The notes under the pieces are model-generated. The model was not told where the DNA came from and made no database searches. It was given only the letters and a program-made list of their open reading frames with translations. A stretch of DNA of 64,000 nt from Blastobasis lacticolella. Taxonomy: Eukaryota; Arthropoda; Insecta; Lepidoptera; Blastobasidae. Made by a program: the position numbers and the translations under genes. The stretch covers positions 6,520,001-6,584,000 of the forward strand of contig LR990056.1 in NCBI GenBank assembly GCA_905147135.1. Reading direction: 5' to 3'. Positions 30,601 through 42,627 of this stretch are shown in pieces; the stretch's first letter is position 1, and the number at the start of each line of letters is the position of its first letter.

Positions 30601-31665
30601 TAAAACAGAATATGTAGGTATGGGAGTGTGTATGCAAGTATTTATTTAACCTTCGTTATTGTCAGCCCTAAATAAAATATCCAAAGTCAAAATGGTAGGT
30701 TTTACACCCTCAGGGGCATCCCATGGAGTCTAGTGCAATCTAAACCGATTATCGATGACAAAAACTTCAAACTTAATATTGGATACCACCATATTAAGTA
30801 AATTTTTTTGTCAAATAGGATTGTCAGTGCAAGGAATGAACTGCCGGAATCCGGCCGGTTTTAAAATAGAATGGATAGACATTACAAGAACTAAATATCG
30901 TGATATACACGCATCAGCTTACAGCTACTAGTATATAATAAATAATATTAATAATGTATTTTGGTGTTTCAACACGCATTACACGACCAACTTGACCCAC
31001 GCCTCACTCCGGCCCTGGCGTGTCTATTGAAATATGACCGAGGGGAAGGAAAATTGTCCAAAGAGAAATGTTTAGGGTGAAATGGTAATGACATTGAACC
31101 GCGGGGGACGCCGGGAAGCGACGCTTATAGATTGCCACAGAGAGTTGTATGTTTCTTTATTTATACAATCTTACAGGAGATCGCTTTTGTTTGGATTAAG
31201 TGCAGTGTTTGCTCAGAGTTTGCTAAATTGGTTTGTTTGGTGATGGTGTTTATTTGGGGTACTACGATGTGTTATTTGGGATTGCTTTTTTTTCATAACT
31301 GACTAATGGTGCGTTTGGTTGCGCATTTGCGGGTCCTGGGTAGGGTTGATAAATTTTTTTGAGAAAAATGTAGGAGATTTTCACTTAGGGTATAAAAATA
31401 ATAGTATCCATATTAAATATCTGGTAATATTTATGACTTTTACAACTGGTATGACACCCTTAAGTCGAAAGAATTTGTGCTAATAATTCTACCGTACACG
31501 ACGTGACAAAATGGTACATTTTTTTAAAGTTGGTATTGGTATTTAATTGGTTGGTATATATTGACTCAAAATATAGTAGGATATGTTCTATACTATATTG
31601 TAGATTTGGCAACCCTAGTCATTTATCGCGCTATACTAGAAAACTAATCTATGGTTTCCATTGTC
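30601..31665. other. Intergenic sequence, nothing recognised
   Basis: AT-rich; no repeat family or gene. Confidence 0.35.
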
Positions 31666-31753
31666 TATAATAAGACCACGCAAAGTCCGAATCACTTATT
31701 AAAAAAATAAACTCTACTGTCTGTCAATACGGACTTATCGTGGTCCTATTATA
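31666..31753. mobile_element. Miniature inverted-repeat element, 88 bp
   Basis: TATAATAAGACCACGCAAAG...(31666-31692) is an inverted partner of 31727-31753, which read inversely is TATAATAGGACCACGATAAG.... About 23 of 27 positions match. The spacer is only 34 bp. It could be a tiny MITE or an RNA hairpin. Confidence 0.55.
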
Positions 31754-31814
31754 TTTCTGTTTATTTATTTACCTATCTTGACACAACGACAAATTATCTA
31801 TGGAGGAGAGTACA

Positions 31815-31990
31815 GAGGAGGTCCTATTTTTGCCCCTAATCGCTCGCCTCTGATCGAACGGTTTTCAATTTTGATTTTCCCCATGAAAAAAGCAATATTT
31901 CGATGCATGACTCTGATTTTCCCTAATTTTAAACCGTTCGCTTTCGGTGTTGCCCATGTAATTAAAAAATATAATAACATAAGTGGATAT
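31815..31990 (+). mobile_element. Repeat N, copy 1 (one inverted terminus)
   Basis: GTTTTCAATTTTGATTTTCC, CCATGAAAAAAGC, TTTCCCTAATTTTAAACCGT and GTTGCCCATGTAATTAAAAA run collinear with 63580-63690. Its first ~50 bp also match, inverted, the other end of that copy, showing the family has TIRs. The right terminus is missing here. Confidence 0.6.
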
Positions 31991-32296
31991 GATGATGTGA
32001 CGGGATAGGAAAAACGTGACGTGAAAAAGAAAGGAAAATTGTACGTATCAAACTCGTGCGGAAAGACCACAACTTTATCACATAAAATATAATACCTCCT
32101 TTTAATTGCACACTCGAAGTCTGCAAGTAAAGCACGGCATAGGCCTAGATCGATAGCAGGCTAGTTCGTGTTGGCAGTTAGCGCGAGCGTGTACAGACTT
32201 GCGGGTTGCTGAGTGCAGGAACGCTACCATAGGACTACGCTATGAAAGTTGATGGCGTACGCGAGAAAAGATAATGCGCGTGTGCTGTAAAGGAGG
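31991..32296. other. Intergenic sequence, nothing recognised
   Basis: No recognised family or gene. Confidence 0.3.
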
Positions 32297-32650
32297 TCAT
32301 CATCACGGCCTATAACTGTCCTCTGCAAGACTGAGGGTCTCTCCCACGAAAGAGGGAGAAATTTGGAAAAAGCAGAAAAGGTTGGAAATCGCAGTGTTAA
32401 CAATGGAAAATGCTGCTGCCCGTTTTCCAGCCTACGGAGACACTACATTTTTTTCCCCGAAAATTTAAGTCGCCTTGTACAAAACACACAAGTGTACGGC
32501 GCTTTCTTTATTGGCAATAGTCGTGCGACGGTTATGAGGTCTCCTATTGGTCGGGCGATATCCGTTGTACGACCATGGTCCCACAACCGTGGGCAATTAG
32601 GACAGTGCCTATGGAGTTAGTGCCATTACTCTGCCGGACACCACACACGG
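32297..32650 (-). mobile_element. Family A copy interrupted by element L
   Basis: The inverted tail (CATCATCACGGCC) and body are normal up to ACACACAAGTGTACGG (about 32504). After a ~105 bp foreign insert, family A resumes at GTTAGTGCCATTACTCTGCC and ends GGACACCACACACGG. There is a further deletion and change in the CCAACCTTTTCTGC region. Confidence 0.8.
32510..32615 (+). mobile_element. Small element L, copy 2, nested in family A
   Basis: ATTGGCAATAGTCGTGCGAC, GGTTATGAGG, TATTGGTCGGGCGATATCCG, TTGTACGACCATGGTCCCAC, AACCGTGGGCAATTAGGACA. It is absent from every other family A copy here and homologous (inverse) to 11553-11653. Confidence 0.7.
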
Positions 32651-33159
32651 ACATGAAGTAGGAATATCAATAGCATGTGATTTATATTTTATTATAAGAA
32701 TTGGGTCCAGATGTAAATGAAGACGCAGTTCACGATAGAGAGCATAATACCTTTTGAAAGAAGTGTTCACCGATTGACAATGATGTAGCCTCCGTGATGA
32801 TCGCCCTTTTTTATTTTACTTAAGGAAAACCAACAAGAATGATTACAATATCAAAATAATACTGGCAGCACAGAGCCAATTATAGGTTTCCACCGATAGT
32901 AGTTCGCGAACTTCTTCCCTAGATTTTCGTTCCGGAACGCGATGCGAGCTGTTTGGCGGTGCGGCTTAGTTTGGAGGGTGGTGAAGTGTTTCAACACGAA
33001 AAGCCTTCCTTTTCTTTTTCACTGGCGGTTTCGGGTACGGGTCAGTAGACCGGATTGTTAAAATAGACAACAGAGTAATTTAAAGTTTCATTCATGTTTA
33101 AACATTCATTCATTTTTTTGTTCATTTCATTCATTCTTTCATTTGTTTTTGCCACAACA
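32651..33159. other. Intergenic sequence, nothing recognised
   Basis: TTCATTCATT-type low complexity near 33087-33145. No gene. Confidence 0.3.
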
Positions 33160-33545
33160 CAAAAACAAATTAAGATACAAATTGTTAATGTACTGTTCAT
33201 TGCATCTCTCACTGAAAACTAGCGCCCTGGTCTCCGCCAGGGCATGAAGCTGAGTGAGGTCCCTTTTACACACCACACCACATCCACATGCAGCGGCTCT
33301 GTTCTTCATTGTTCTTTTATTCGTGTATGATTGTCTAGTTGTTTCATAATTTCATGTTGTTTGTTTTTATTGGTTTTGTTTGTGCATTTTTATGTAACTT
33401 TCTTTTTTAATTAGTTTTGTTTCATGGCTCTGGAATCGAGCCACTGACCTCAAATAATACCTGTATTGTTTGGGTTAATATGTAATGTGTTTGTGGTGTT
33501 ATTGTGTGTAAATAAATGTTTTCTATTCTATTCTATTCTAAATAA
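33160..33545 (+). repeat. Probable non-LTR 3' UTR with (TTCTA)n tail
   Basis: CCCTGG...CCAGGG hairpin (33230-33247), a T-rich untranslated region, GTGTAAATAAATG and finally TTCTATTCTATTCTATTCTA (about 33521-33541). Signal plus simple-repeat tail is the usual end of insect non-LTR elements. No coding remnant found. Confidence 0.5.
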
Positions 33546-34129
33546 AATAGGAAAATTTAGGTCCATTTAATTACCTAGTGCAATGTACTATTTGTGTAAA
33601 CGACTGTTTCTATATAAATAAAGAAAAAAACATCTTCAGGTCATTATTTATCTACATTCATTAAAGTTTTGTTACCGTACTAAAAGTTTTCAGATTCTCT
33701 TAGACAAAGTACACAGAGCGACATACTCGTAACTCAAGGCGAGTACGAATACACCGTGGTAGTGGTATCGCCTCAACAACTTGCCCACCCAGCGTCGCAC
33801 GCCCACCAACACAGTGCAGGAAATAAGAAGAGACTTGACCAGACCTTTTTAACTATAAAAATGTGAATTCAGTACTTTTGTAGGTTGATCATCCTTGTCA
33901 TCATATCTGCCGCGAGGCCTACTAGTTAGAGGCGAGTTTATTTAAGATTTTATAACACCATGATAGCTGAAAGGGGATGTAGCAGCGAAAAACCTCAGCT
34001 AAGACATCACATGACACACATAGATAGCCGGACACCATACCCGTGACGTCACCCCCCCGACGACAAAAGGCAAAAAGTAAATGCCAATTTATAAAGCAAA
34101 CCAAGTGAGGCGCGGGGAGAATTTTCTGC
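33546..34129. other. Intergenic sequence, nothing recognised
   Basis: A palindromic CRE-type GTGACGTCAC lies at about 34043-34052. No gene or repeat. Confidence 0.3.
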
Positions 34130-34137
34130 CTCACACG

Positions 34138-34485
34138 CAGCGTTGCCAGATCGTACCTTTTGGTACGTTTTGCGTACTATTTTGCCGACCGTCGTACCTT
34201 TGGCGTACTTTGCTCCACATTTAGTACGTTTTTACAAAATGCTAAATTTAGCGACTTTGGTCACTTTGCCTTTCCTGTCTGTAAAATACCTTAAAATGGA
34301 AGGAAGGGTTGATTTTGACGTGTTTTTGCTCACTGGCACTACCGGCCAGTAAATAAGGTCTAGCCTTGTCAAAATAACGCCGTTTTATTGGCTAATAAAA
34401 TAGAAGACTCGTACTTTTTCAGCCATTTTCGTTCTATTTTAGGAGCCCGGTCCCACTTTTTTGGAAGTTACTGCTGGTAACACTG
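34138..34485. mobile_element. Non-autonomous hAT element with perfect 8 bp TSD
   Basis: Left terminus CAGCGTTGCCAG; right terminus read inversely CAGTGTTACCAG (10 of 12 match). The 8 bp CTCACACG is present exactly on both sides (34130-34137 and 34486-34493). CAG-starting TIRs and 8 bp TSDs are diagnostic of the hAT superfamily. The 348 bp interior has sub-terminal CGTACC/GGTACG words (34153-34195) and no transposase. The intact TSD suggests a fairly recent insertion. Confidence 0.88.
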
Positions 34486-36147
34486 CTCACACGGACTCTG
34501 GCTCATATTCGGTCTCACAACTACATATGCATGTGTCGCGTCCGCGGGGTGGGGGAGGGGTGTCCACTGACCCGTGGCGCCGCCTTCAGATTGTTACGGC
34601 CAAAGAAACACTCTACGCCGCTAGGGAAATCTGTGGAGATGGTCGGGTCGGATGGTGACTTTCGGCTGGCAGTTGCTGAAATTTGGTACTGGTCTTGTAG
34701 GAGAATTTGTCGGGGTCGGGGAAGATGGGCTGCCTAATCTGGATCGGTGTAGTGTTATTGGTGTTTATTACAGCTATTTTATTGGTAAATTTGTCTATGT
34801 TTGTCATTAGGTCTTGTAAACAATACGTTCATCACTCTTTTTATATAGCTACTGTGCGTATACAATACATACCTAGTAAATCTCTCGGCTAAGCACTGTT
34901 TGATGAAGTGATCACTAGATTTCTTGTTTTTTCATTTACGTAATTTTTTTGTCCTTAATCTCTACTTAATTCTATTTACGTTGTTAAAGTTGTCTAGAGA
35001 ACGATCCAGAACGATTTTCTCAATAGATCTTTCGGCAGCGCTGTACAAAACTGAAACCAAGTACACATGACGCGACCCACTCCACTCCACTCAGTCGCTG
35101 TCCCAAGCACATTCAAAAGGATCGCGAGTTTCTTTCGTCCCGCGCCACTTTCATTTCATATTTTATTTTATATTTTTATTTATCCGATGCCGTATTTTTA
35201 CAGCGTTGGCTAGACTCGCAGTTTTTATGGAGGTCCGCGTTTGCGCTTTCTGGCGGCATCAGCGTTTTGGGATGATATGGGGCTCGTAGGGGGTAAGTGG
35301 TCATGGTTATTGCCTGGACCGTGGCTTTGGTCAGACTGCGAGAGGTAAGGATTATATCTTTTGTGGCGAAGGGAATTGATGGAACATTTCGTAGTGTTTG
35401 TTTTGAACAACGTATATTTAATAATTCATCTTTTTTTACTATGACTATATAAATGAGGATTATTAATAAATACCTTTATACCAGAACAGACATTACAATT
35501 ATGAAATATTGTTCTAAAAAATTAAGTTAAGTATAAATAAATGTAAATAAATTCACGCAATCATTTTAAGAGACTTTAATTATTATAGGTTTCAAGACTT
35601 TCGTGGTTATTCACTACACATGTTATCGGGATTGTTACCACGGTTAGTATTGTTTTACCTCGATATTTCGACGCAGTTGCATGCGTAATTAAATGCGTTT
35701 TATATTATTAGTTACAATTTTATTATATTTTTACAATATAAAGTATGAGCTCAATAGTGGACCCAAATCACCTCCCTGCGGTACTCCTTACTTTCATACG
35801 CAGTGCGGATTCGTTGAGTTACAATAGTGTTCGCCATTATATTTTATATAGAGCAATAGCAATAAACAATGTGTATCGGTGGTAATATGCTGTGAATTCT
35901 AGTGGTTTTCGGCTTTTACGTTATGGGAAACGGGTCAATAGCATCGTCCAGTTTTATCTGTCCATATATTAGAAAAGCTTATTCGCATTCGAATGTTTGT
36001 TTCGTTTCACAGAGGAAAATATTCGTCTAAGCTTACATGTTATACAACTATTTTTGTTTAGTGTATAGTAAGATTTAGTCGAATTATAATGGGAACTGTT
36101 ACTAAAATTATACCAGGTACATACATTTTTGTTAAAGTTGGTTAATA
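34486..36147. other. Intergenic sequence without recognised features
   Basis: A frame at 34707-34892 contains a hydrophobic helix-like stretch (GCLIWIGVVLLVFITAILLV) beginning at an ATG in the context GAAGATGGGC; there is no homologue I recognise. The rest is AT-rich with no repeat. Confidence 0.35.
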
Positions 36148-36402
36148 CCGGATCTGCCATCAGGTAAATAGTGGAGCGCCTGCCATCTGACATCCGTGAC
36201 CCTGCTACCAGGGGAACCTGATCAGATTCGATCACTGAATGTGCTGGTTTCATGACACTGTTCTCCCTCACCGTAAGAGCATCAGTTAGTACTCAACTAA
36301 TGTACATAACTCAGAAAAGAGTACGAGTAGGTGGCAGCGGGATTCAAACACGGTACCGCTCGCTTACGAGTCGGATCCCTTCATCATTAGGCCACCGATG
36401 AT
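36148..36402 (-). mobile_element. SINE-C, 3'-truncated
   Basis: Starts in the body at GATCTGCCATCAGG and continues to the tRNA-like head: GGCAGCGGGATTCAAACACG, TACGAGTCGGATCCCTTCAT, TTAGGCCACCGATGATC. Confidence 0.85.
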
Positions 36403-36514
36403 CATTATGATTGGTTAATCACCCGAACTAAATTACATGCATTTACATTATACAAATTGTATTATTGTGTATGGCTAGGACCATACTATTACCATGATCG
36501 CATGATCGTCGCTT

Positions 36515-36556
36515 AGTTGGATACCTTAACCACTAAGCCACCGCCACTCCTCAGTC
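36515..36556 (-). mobile_element. SINE-C head fragment
   Basis: GTTGGATACCTTAACCACTA, AGCCACCGCCACTCCTC: only the A-box half of the tRNA-like head. Confidence 0.55.
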
Positions 36557-36578
36557 CACTGATCATCCATGCTTACCT

Positions 36579-36834
36579 CATCATCACAGCCCGTAACAGT
36601 CCACTGCAGGGCTTGGGGCCTCTCCCACGAAAGGGGAGGTTATTGCCATAATCCCCACGCTTGGCAGGCGGGTTGGAGATCGCAGTGTTTAAACATAACA
36701 TTGAAAATGCTGCTGCCCATTTTCCAGACTACGGAGACTCTTGATCTTTTGCCTCGAAAACATTAGTCGCCTTGTACGACACCCATGAGTGAAAGAGGTT
36801 GGTGCTATTCTACTCTGCCGGACACCACACGGCC
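36579..36834 (-). mobile_element. Family A, full length
   Basis: ATCATCACAGCCCGTAACAG to GGACACCACACGGCC with all landmarks, close to the copies at 21667 and 37229. Confidence 0.9.
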
Positions 36835-37228
36835 AGGATGCTTACCTACTCCAGTATAATCAACATATTTTAATGTAGGTACGATAATGACTATAATGCC
36901 ACATTTTATACTATCTCTCTTTTCCGTAAATAACAACACATTAACAGAACATTTCTTGACTAAAATCACACGTAGCAAGAAGTCAGAAGTTAGGTAAATA
37001 CACATCTACCAAACAGAGCATAGAGCACACAAACACCAACACAACGCTCAGACTCAGTAATGTGTTGTCACATTAGTCAATGTCTCTCGCACAGTGTACA
37101 GTCTCGCGCGAAAGTTCTACGTCGCCACATCACGGTGATGCTATATTTCTTCTAGCAGTACCTATGTGGGTGTTTAGTTGCGGATCTAGTTCTGGTCTCA
37201 CTTGGGCTATATGACTGTTATCCACATT
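36835..37228. other. Intergenic sequence, nothing recognised
   Basis: No recognised family or gene. Confidence 0.3.
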
Positions 37229-37480
37229 CATCATCACATCATCACAGCCCGTAACAATCCACTGCAGGACTTAGGGCCTCTCCCACAAAAAGGGAGGTTA
37301 TTGGCTTGACAGGCGGGTTGGAGATCGCAGTGTTTAAATATAAAAATAGAAAATGCTGCTGCCCATTTTCCAGACTACGGAGACTCTTGATCTTTTGCCT
37401 CGAAAACATTAGTCGCCTTGTACGACACCCATGAGTGTAAGGGGTTGGTGCTATTCTACTCTGCCGGACACCACACGGCC
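37229..37480 (-). mobile_element. Family A, small internal deletion
   Basis: Lacks about 20 bp covering the CATAATCTCCACG block (GAGGTTATTGGCTTGACAGG). Otherwise complete, with CATCATCACATCATCACAGC as an interrupted tail. Confidence 0.9.
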
Positions 37481-38348
37481 AATTTATTATCCACATTAAT
37501 TGGTGCCTATTTTCCAAAAGCGACACTAACGAAACTGAGAAGGGTCGATTTTGGAAAAATGACATCAATTTTGATCGATGCTTGATGCTTTGATGCTTCA
37601 AGCATACGTTTTACGAGCTTTTATTTAACTTTCAATTTTCGTGTGTATGTTTGTAAATTGTCCGTCATTTGCAAACCATTTTTTAACCATTTGTTGGTCT
37701 CCGATCTAGCTGAAATTTAATATACCTACCTATGTAACTTGGATGATAATGCATTAATATTGTACCATGGAGCTGGCCTGATTATGGAGTCGGAAGGTAG
37801 TCATAGGAACGAATGAACGCAATAATATAACCTCTTCGTGTCTGGGCTCTTTGAAATAATATTGACGAGTAGACACTTATTAAAAAACTTATTGACACTG
37901 AGCCTGGAAGAGTAGTAGGTATACCCAGTTAATCCAGTCTTAAGTCAAGAAGTACTCGACATTAGTACGAACAAGTCTTGCCTCAGCAATGTGTCGTTTA
38001 AAATTCATAGCCCAGCTTCAGAAATTGAGGATAATCTCCGAAATTTTCTATCTACAGGGAATCTTCGGCAGCCAACAATACAATGGCATCGTAAAACGTC
38101 GCCCCCAAATCTGCAATATCCAGCGACCATTGCCAGTCATTCGTTACCCCCGAGAAAATAGCTGGGACGGCCACAATACCTCCGAGTGTATACTTATAAA
38201 GATTTCCCAATATCGTGCTTAGAGGGTTGCCAGCGTATGTGGTGGAGAAATCTGGGATTTTAGCGAAATTAGGTGGCTTGTCTCGTGTTTAATTTCACTA
38301 CTTACAATCCTTCTTACCAGGATGCCACTATAACATAATATCTAAATG
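37481..38348. other. Intergenic sequence, nothing recognised
   Basis: GATGCTT occurs three times in near-tandem at 37573-37596. A 77-codon frame at 37989-38222 has no motif. Confidence 0.35.
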
Positions 38349-38433
38349 TAACGTCTCGCGCACCAGGGCCCAGGTCCTCCTTGACCATGATCTAGGTGCA
38401 GGTGCGAACCTTAACCACTCGGCCACCAACGAT
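38349..38433 (-). mobile_element. SINE-C reduced to its two ends
   Basis: GTCTCGCGCACCAGGGCCCA, CTTGACCATGATCTAGG, then directly GTGCGAACCTTAACCACTCG, GCCACCAACGATC: the whole middle is deleted. Confidence 0.7.
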
Positions 38434-38639
38434 CATTTTTTATAGTTTTCAGGAACCGCGCGCTAAAGAAAACTGCGAAGGCAGCTAGTAAAAACAAATC
38501 ATCAACTTCATGTACTTACCTAGTTATTTAATGATAAAAAATGATACTTATTCAGGAATAGGAAAGCGAAACTACTAAGCAAAGGCCAAGGCGTTAAATT
38601 CCGGGGCAATCCTGTCTTTCCAGGTCGGCTGGCATCCCC

Positions 38640-38795
38640 ATAGCCCGGGAGCTGGGGGCGCGGGAGGGGCGAGGCGCTGGTCGCGGCGCCTGCAACCGCG
38701 CCCGAGATAAGCGGCGCCCGACGCCCGTCCTATGAAATTATAGCGCCCTCCTGCCTCCGCCTCGCTGGACAGTGCGGGAGCTGAGCGCTAATATT
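38640..38795. promoter_or_regulatory. GC-rich block
   Basis: Very GC-rich (GCCCGGGAGCTGGGGGCGCG, GGTCGCGGCGCCTGCAACCG, CGGCGCCCGACGCCC). It ends at CTAATATTGCAG/GT, which could be read as a 3' splice site. No protein signature in any frame. It might be an untranslated first exon or promoter. Confidence 0.25.
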
Positions 38796-38813
38796 GCAGG
38801 TCTATTTTATGTT

Positions 38814-39081
38814 ATCATCATCATCATCATCACAGCCCATAACAGTCCACTGCAGGACTTAGAGCCTCTCCCTCGAAAGGGGAGGTTATCGTAATAATCT
38901 CCACGCTTGGCAGGCGGGTTGGAGATCGTTGTTTTGTAAATATAACAATGGAAAACGCTGCTGCCTATTTTCCAGCCTAAGGAGACTCTACTCTTATGCC
39001 TCGAAAACATTAGTCGCCTTGTACAACACTCACGAGTGTAAGGGGTTGGTGCTATTCTACTCTGCCGGACACTACACGGCT
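38814..39081 (-). mobile_element. Family A with the longest GAT tail
   Basis: Inverted tail of six ATC units (38814-38831), then the complete body to GGACACTACACGGCT. The tail length fits addition of a microsatellite at retrotransposition. Confidence 0.9.
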
Positions 39082-40361
39082 AACTAAGACTATAGAGTTG
39101 TTTTAAACTTCGTTTAAACAGTATTTTTAGAAAAATAGTCTGAGTAGGTATATTTAACTGTTATTTTGATGACTTGCTAGTTCTTATCTGCTATGGTAAG
39201 ATGACTTTTCAAATTCCGTTGATACGGAGTTTGCTTTCCTTCCCAGAATTCATTATCGGTGTAGGATTTTATATACAACTGTAAAATTTTAGAAAGAAAT
39301 TCTCAGTAACTGTTTTTACAATTGTTTATCTGCTTTGACTCCCCTCCTGCCTCCTGCCTTATCCTCAGGCTGAGCTCTACAATCAAGATATTCTATTCCA
39401 TTTTAACACTAAGATATTTCCAATTCCATTTAACACCAGTGGGCAACCGGTTCCTGGACTACTCAGGCCTCGAGAGGGTGCCGGGGTCGAGTCCTCCGGG
39501 CCATTTGTCAGCGGCAGGACGCGCGGGGGGGCTCCCCACCCCCCAGTACGTGCATGCGACTGTGCTATGCGGGTACCCCAGGCTACATGTGTCGGCGGTA
39601 GCGTGTTAGGATTTCGGCGTCTTGAACTGTCCTATTCGGTGCCTCGGACTAATGTAATTGGGATAACTTTTATTTTTATTAATTTAATTTAATTTGGAAG
39701 ACCAACAGCCATCCAACAACATAATATAACAACATAACATAATATGGTGGCATACACAAACCAAAAAATTACGCGTACACTGCTTACTTGTCTTAAAACC
39801 GCGGAGATGACAAGCATGGCATGGATTTTCCATGCTATCCACTAACATTACCTGAGTAGATCACAATGGTTATATTGGACGAATATGTCAAATCTTTTTG
39901 ATGTCAGTAATGTTTTGAATTTTTGTCAAGGTTGCCTGGAAGATATCGCTGGTAGCCACAAGGTTGTCTGTGCTCTGTTGACTGCTAATAATTGTAACTG
40001 TTCTTTATTCGTCTTTTCTTTACCAATTCGAATAGACACAACCTGTCATCGGTGGTTCCTATGAACACAGGTTTCACATATTTTGTATTCTGGTATTTAA
40101 AAACGTATCTACACCACTGGTAATCTTGACATTAACATCAACGTCAAGCTGTTAAGTAATTAGGTTAAGTTCGTGTTGAAGTCTTTAAAGAGGAGGTAAT
40201 TTTAAACCGCTTCTATCTTCTAAGGTATCTTTTAAGGAACTTACCTGAGCCAACACAAAGCATTTAAACTAAAACCTTTAATTGACTTAAAGTTTTAAGA
40301 CGGTGGTTGCATAGCCCGAATATTGCGCGTCATTGTACTCATACGAATCTTCATCATCATC
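39082..40361. other. Intergenic sequence with a GC-rich patch
   Basis: 39440-39610 is GC-rich (CTCGAGAGGGTGCCGGGGTC, GACGCGCGGGGGGGCTCCCC) and is crossed by a 95-codon frame. I recognise no domain. The rest is AT-rich. Confidence 0.3.
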
Positions 40362-40418
40362 ATCATCTTGACGTTATGTCCCGGTTGCGCCCAAGCGAGG
40401 GCCCATAGTCCGCCTACT
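40362..40418 (-). mobile_element. SINE-C, 3' end only
   Basis: (ATC)n then TTGACGTTATGTCCCGGTTG and GCGAGGGCCCATAGTCCGCC. Confidence 0.75.
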
Positions 40419-40789
40419 CATACGAATTTTGATCAGCAAAAATCTAAGCATATTTTTTACAAACGAAATTTCTATTACCTACATTCAGTATTCAGTGTTA
40501 TTATATTAAAATACCGTCACCGGGCTCCAATCAAACGATAAATTATAAACATAACATAAGTATATCTACCTATAGAAGATTCTGACTGGCTAAATATTCA
40601 AACGACGCAAAACCCTGGACCTTCACCTTGAACTTAAAATTTTCGTCGCAGTAAAAATTGCAAAATCCGATTGGAAATATCGTCGATAACTAATTATCGA
40701 AATGGAACGAAAACTTTCAAAGTATTCTCCGGGTTTCTTGCCGCGCACTTTTTTAAGAAACCTGTCAATACTTTCCAATAACACGTGTA
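40419..40789. other. Intergenic sequence, nothing recognised
   Basis: No recognised family or gene. Confidence 0.3.
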
Positions 40790-40925
40790 ATGTAAATAAA
40801 TAAATGAACGTTTATTTTCTTCCAATAAATACAGTTCACAATTCACATCTTGTTTAAACGCTTATGGGAGACTGATGGCTAAGCTAGGCAAGAAGCTTGT
40901 ATTTCAGGTCACCAGGCCCCCCCTC
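40790..40925 (-). repeat. Probable LINE 3' UTR tail
   Basis: TAAATAAATAAATGAACGTT, TATTTTCTTCCAATAAATAC, AACGCTTATGGGAGACTGAT and CAGGTCACCAGGCCCCCC. Layout and wording fit an inverted lepidopteran LINE tail. Confidence 0.5.
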
Positions 40926-42627
40926 GCACTACTGTACGTAATATATTGTTTCTAATGTTGTTATAATAGGATAAATTAAAAATATATTTTTCTTCTTATG
41001 TATAGGTATTTCTATTATAACTGTAAATATTTTAATGTCATTTAATTATTATATTCTTTATTGCATCAATGTATAGACAGACTTAAATAGTTAGAGGATT
41101 TCATAACGAAAGGTTATTTTCTAATGTTATGTTAGGTAATAATATATTACAGATATATTCATATACCTGTAAGATTTGAAGATTTGGGTCGTTTAAAAAT
41201 CTACGTCGTACACAAAACTTGCTCCCAATCCGAGCAAAAGCAATTCCAACAAGCCCAACGCGTCCATTTTCTTTCGAGGCCACAGAATTCCAGCACTAAA
41301 AAGCCCACACCACAGTCCCGGAGTGAGGGAGGCTAAGCCTAAACATCAAGCAGCCACATAATGACACCAAGGTCCGTCGTAAGGCGATTACGGCGCCACG
41401 CCAGCTGAGAAGGCGCGCCCGCTGAAATTGATCCCGGGGGGTCCACCCCCCACGTGGGGGTGGGCCTTTGTGCTGGCCCTTTATCCGTGAGACTATTGGC
41501 GTGACTTACGGATGGACGGGATTGTGAGGAATTTCAGAGATGTATGTATAGTGAGCCAAGGCTGTGGACGGTGAGGATTGTTACTATTTTTTTAGCTATA
41601 GTTGTTTACTTAGAAAGCAAGCAAGTATCTAGTATCTATAGTGGTAGTGAATTACAAAATCGACAATAAAATTTAATCCTGACTGTTGATAAAATAACTT
41701 TGATTTGCTTGTATCGCCTTTTTAAGATAAAATGTCATATAGGTACTGAAAGAAGGACAGGCCATAACCATATTTCGTATAATTAAATTTGGTGCCTAGA
41801 TTAGATTGAGTTATTGTCCAAAAGCCAGGCAACAAACCTATAGTCGGTAGTTTTATTGAAGACTTATTAATTGATAACTAATTGAATAGTGAGATTTAAT
41901 TGGGCGAAACATTTATATGATTGGTTTGGTTTGTAGTATAGTATAGATAGATATTTATAGGTAGTTGTGGTGTTGTAGGTACCTACTGTTAGATTTACTT
42001 ACTGCACATATCAAAATCTTTCAAAATATTTTTTGTGTTGTTTTCTGTCTTTGATGTAGTAAATAAATAAAGTATTACAATTTTTTTTGTCTGTAGTTCC
42101 AAGTTTGTAAGTAACCGTAGATATTAACTATGTGCCTAACAGCCTAATGCTAAGACAGGACGTCACATTGCAGTAACTACGCCACACTCGACTTGTCCCT
42201 TATTATTTCCATCGGCAGCTGCTCCATCACACCAAAATTAGAGCACCATTGCACAAACAAGCATACCCCATCCATTCCAAACTGAAACTCAAACATCGAT
42301 TGTGAGTACTAATAGACAGTAGCGCTCCACAAAAGGCGCCACGATCTTTGGATAACCAGCCTTAGCTCCCGGTAATAAGGATCATAGGTCTAGCACACGT
42401 ACGCGACAAACGACGCTCGACGGTGACCTGACAAAGGCGAGGCGAAACGCATTCGAATACAGAAGATAAGTTCCCATTGTGCGAACTTGCGGGCGGTAGT
42501 TCTCTCGCCAAAGGAAATAAGATAGAGGTAGCGATATGGGAAAAAATTGAGTTTCTAGTTGATAGGAAGGTCTATGTAATCGATTGTGGAAGTCTTTCTG
42601 ACACTATAGTCTGAACTGTAGGTTTCG
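40926..42627. other. Intergenic sequence without recognised features
   Basis: A GC-rich palindrome (CCACCCCC, CACGTG, GGGGTGG; 41443-41463) is the only structure noted. No gene or repeat family. Confidence 0.35.

Noticed and set aside
34707..34892. Small single-pass membrane protein
   Set aside because: One hydrophobic stretch in AT-rich DNA is expected by chance, and there is no homologue or conserved context that I can name.
38814..38831. Stand-alone (ATC)n microsatellite
   Set aside because: It is the GAT tail of the adjoining family A copy in inverse orientation.
41443..41463. GC-rich palindrome as a replication or regulatory element
   Set aside because: It consists mainly of C-run and G-run around CACGTG. 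It may be a simple E-box in a low-complexity context, and nothing nearby supports a function.
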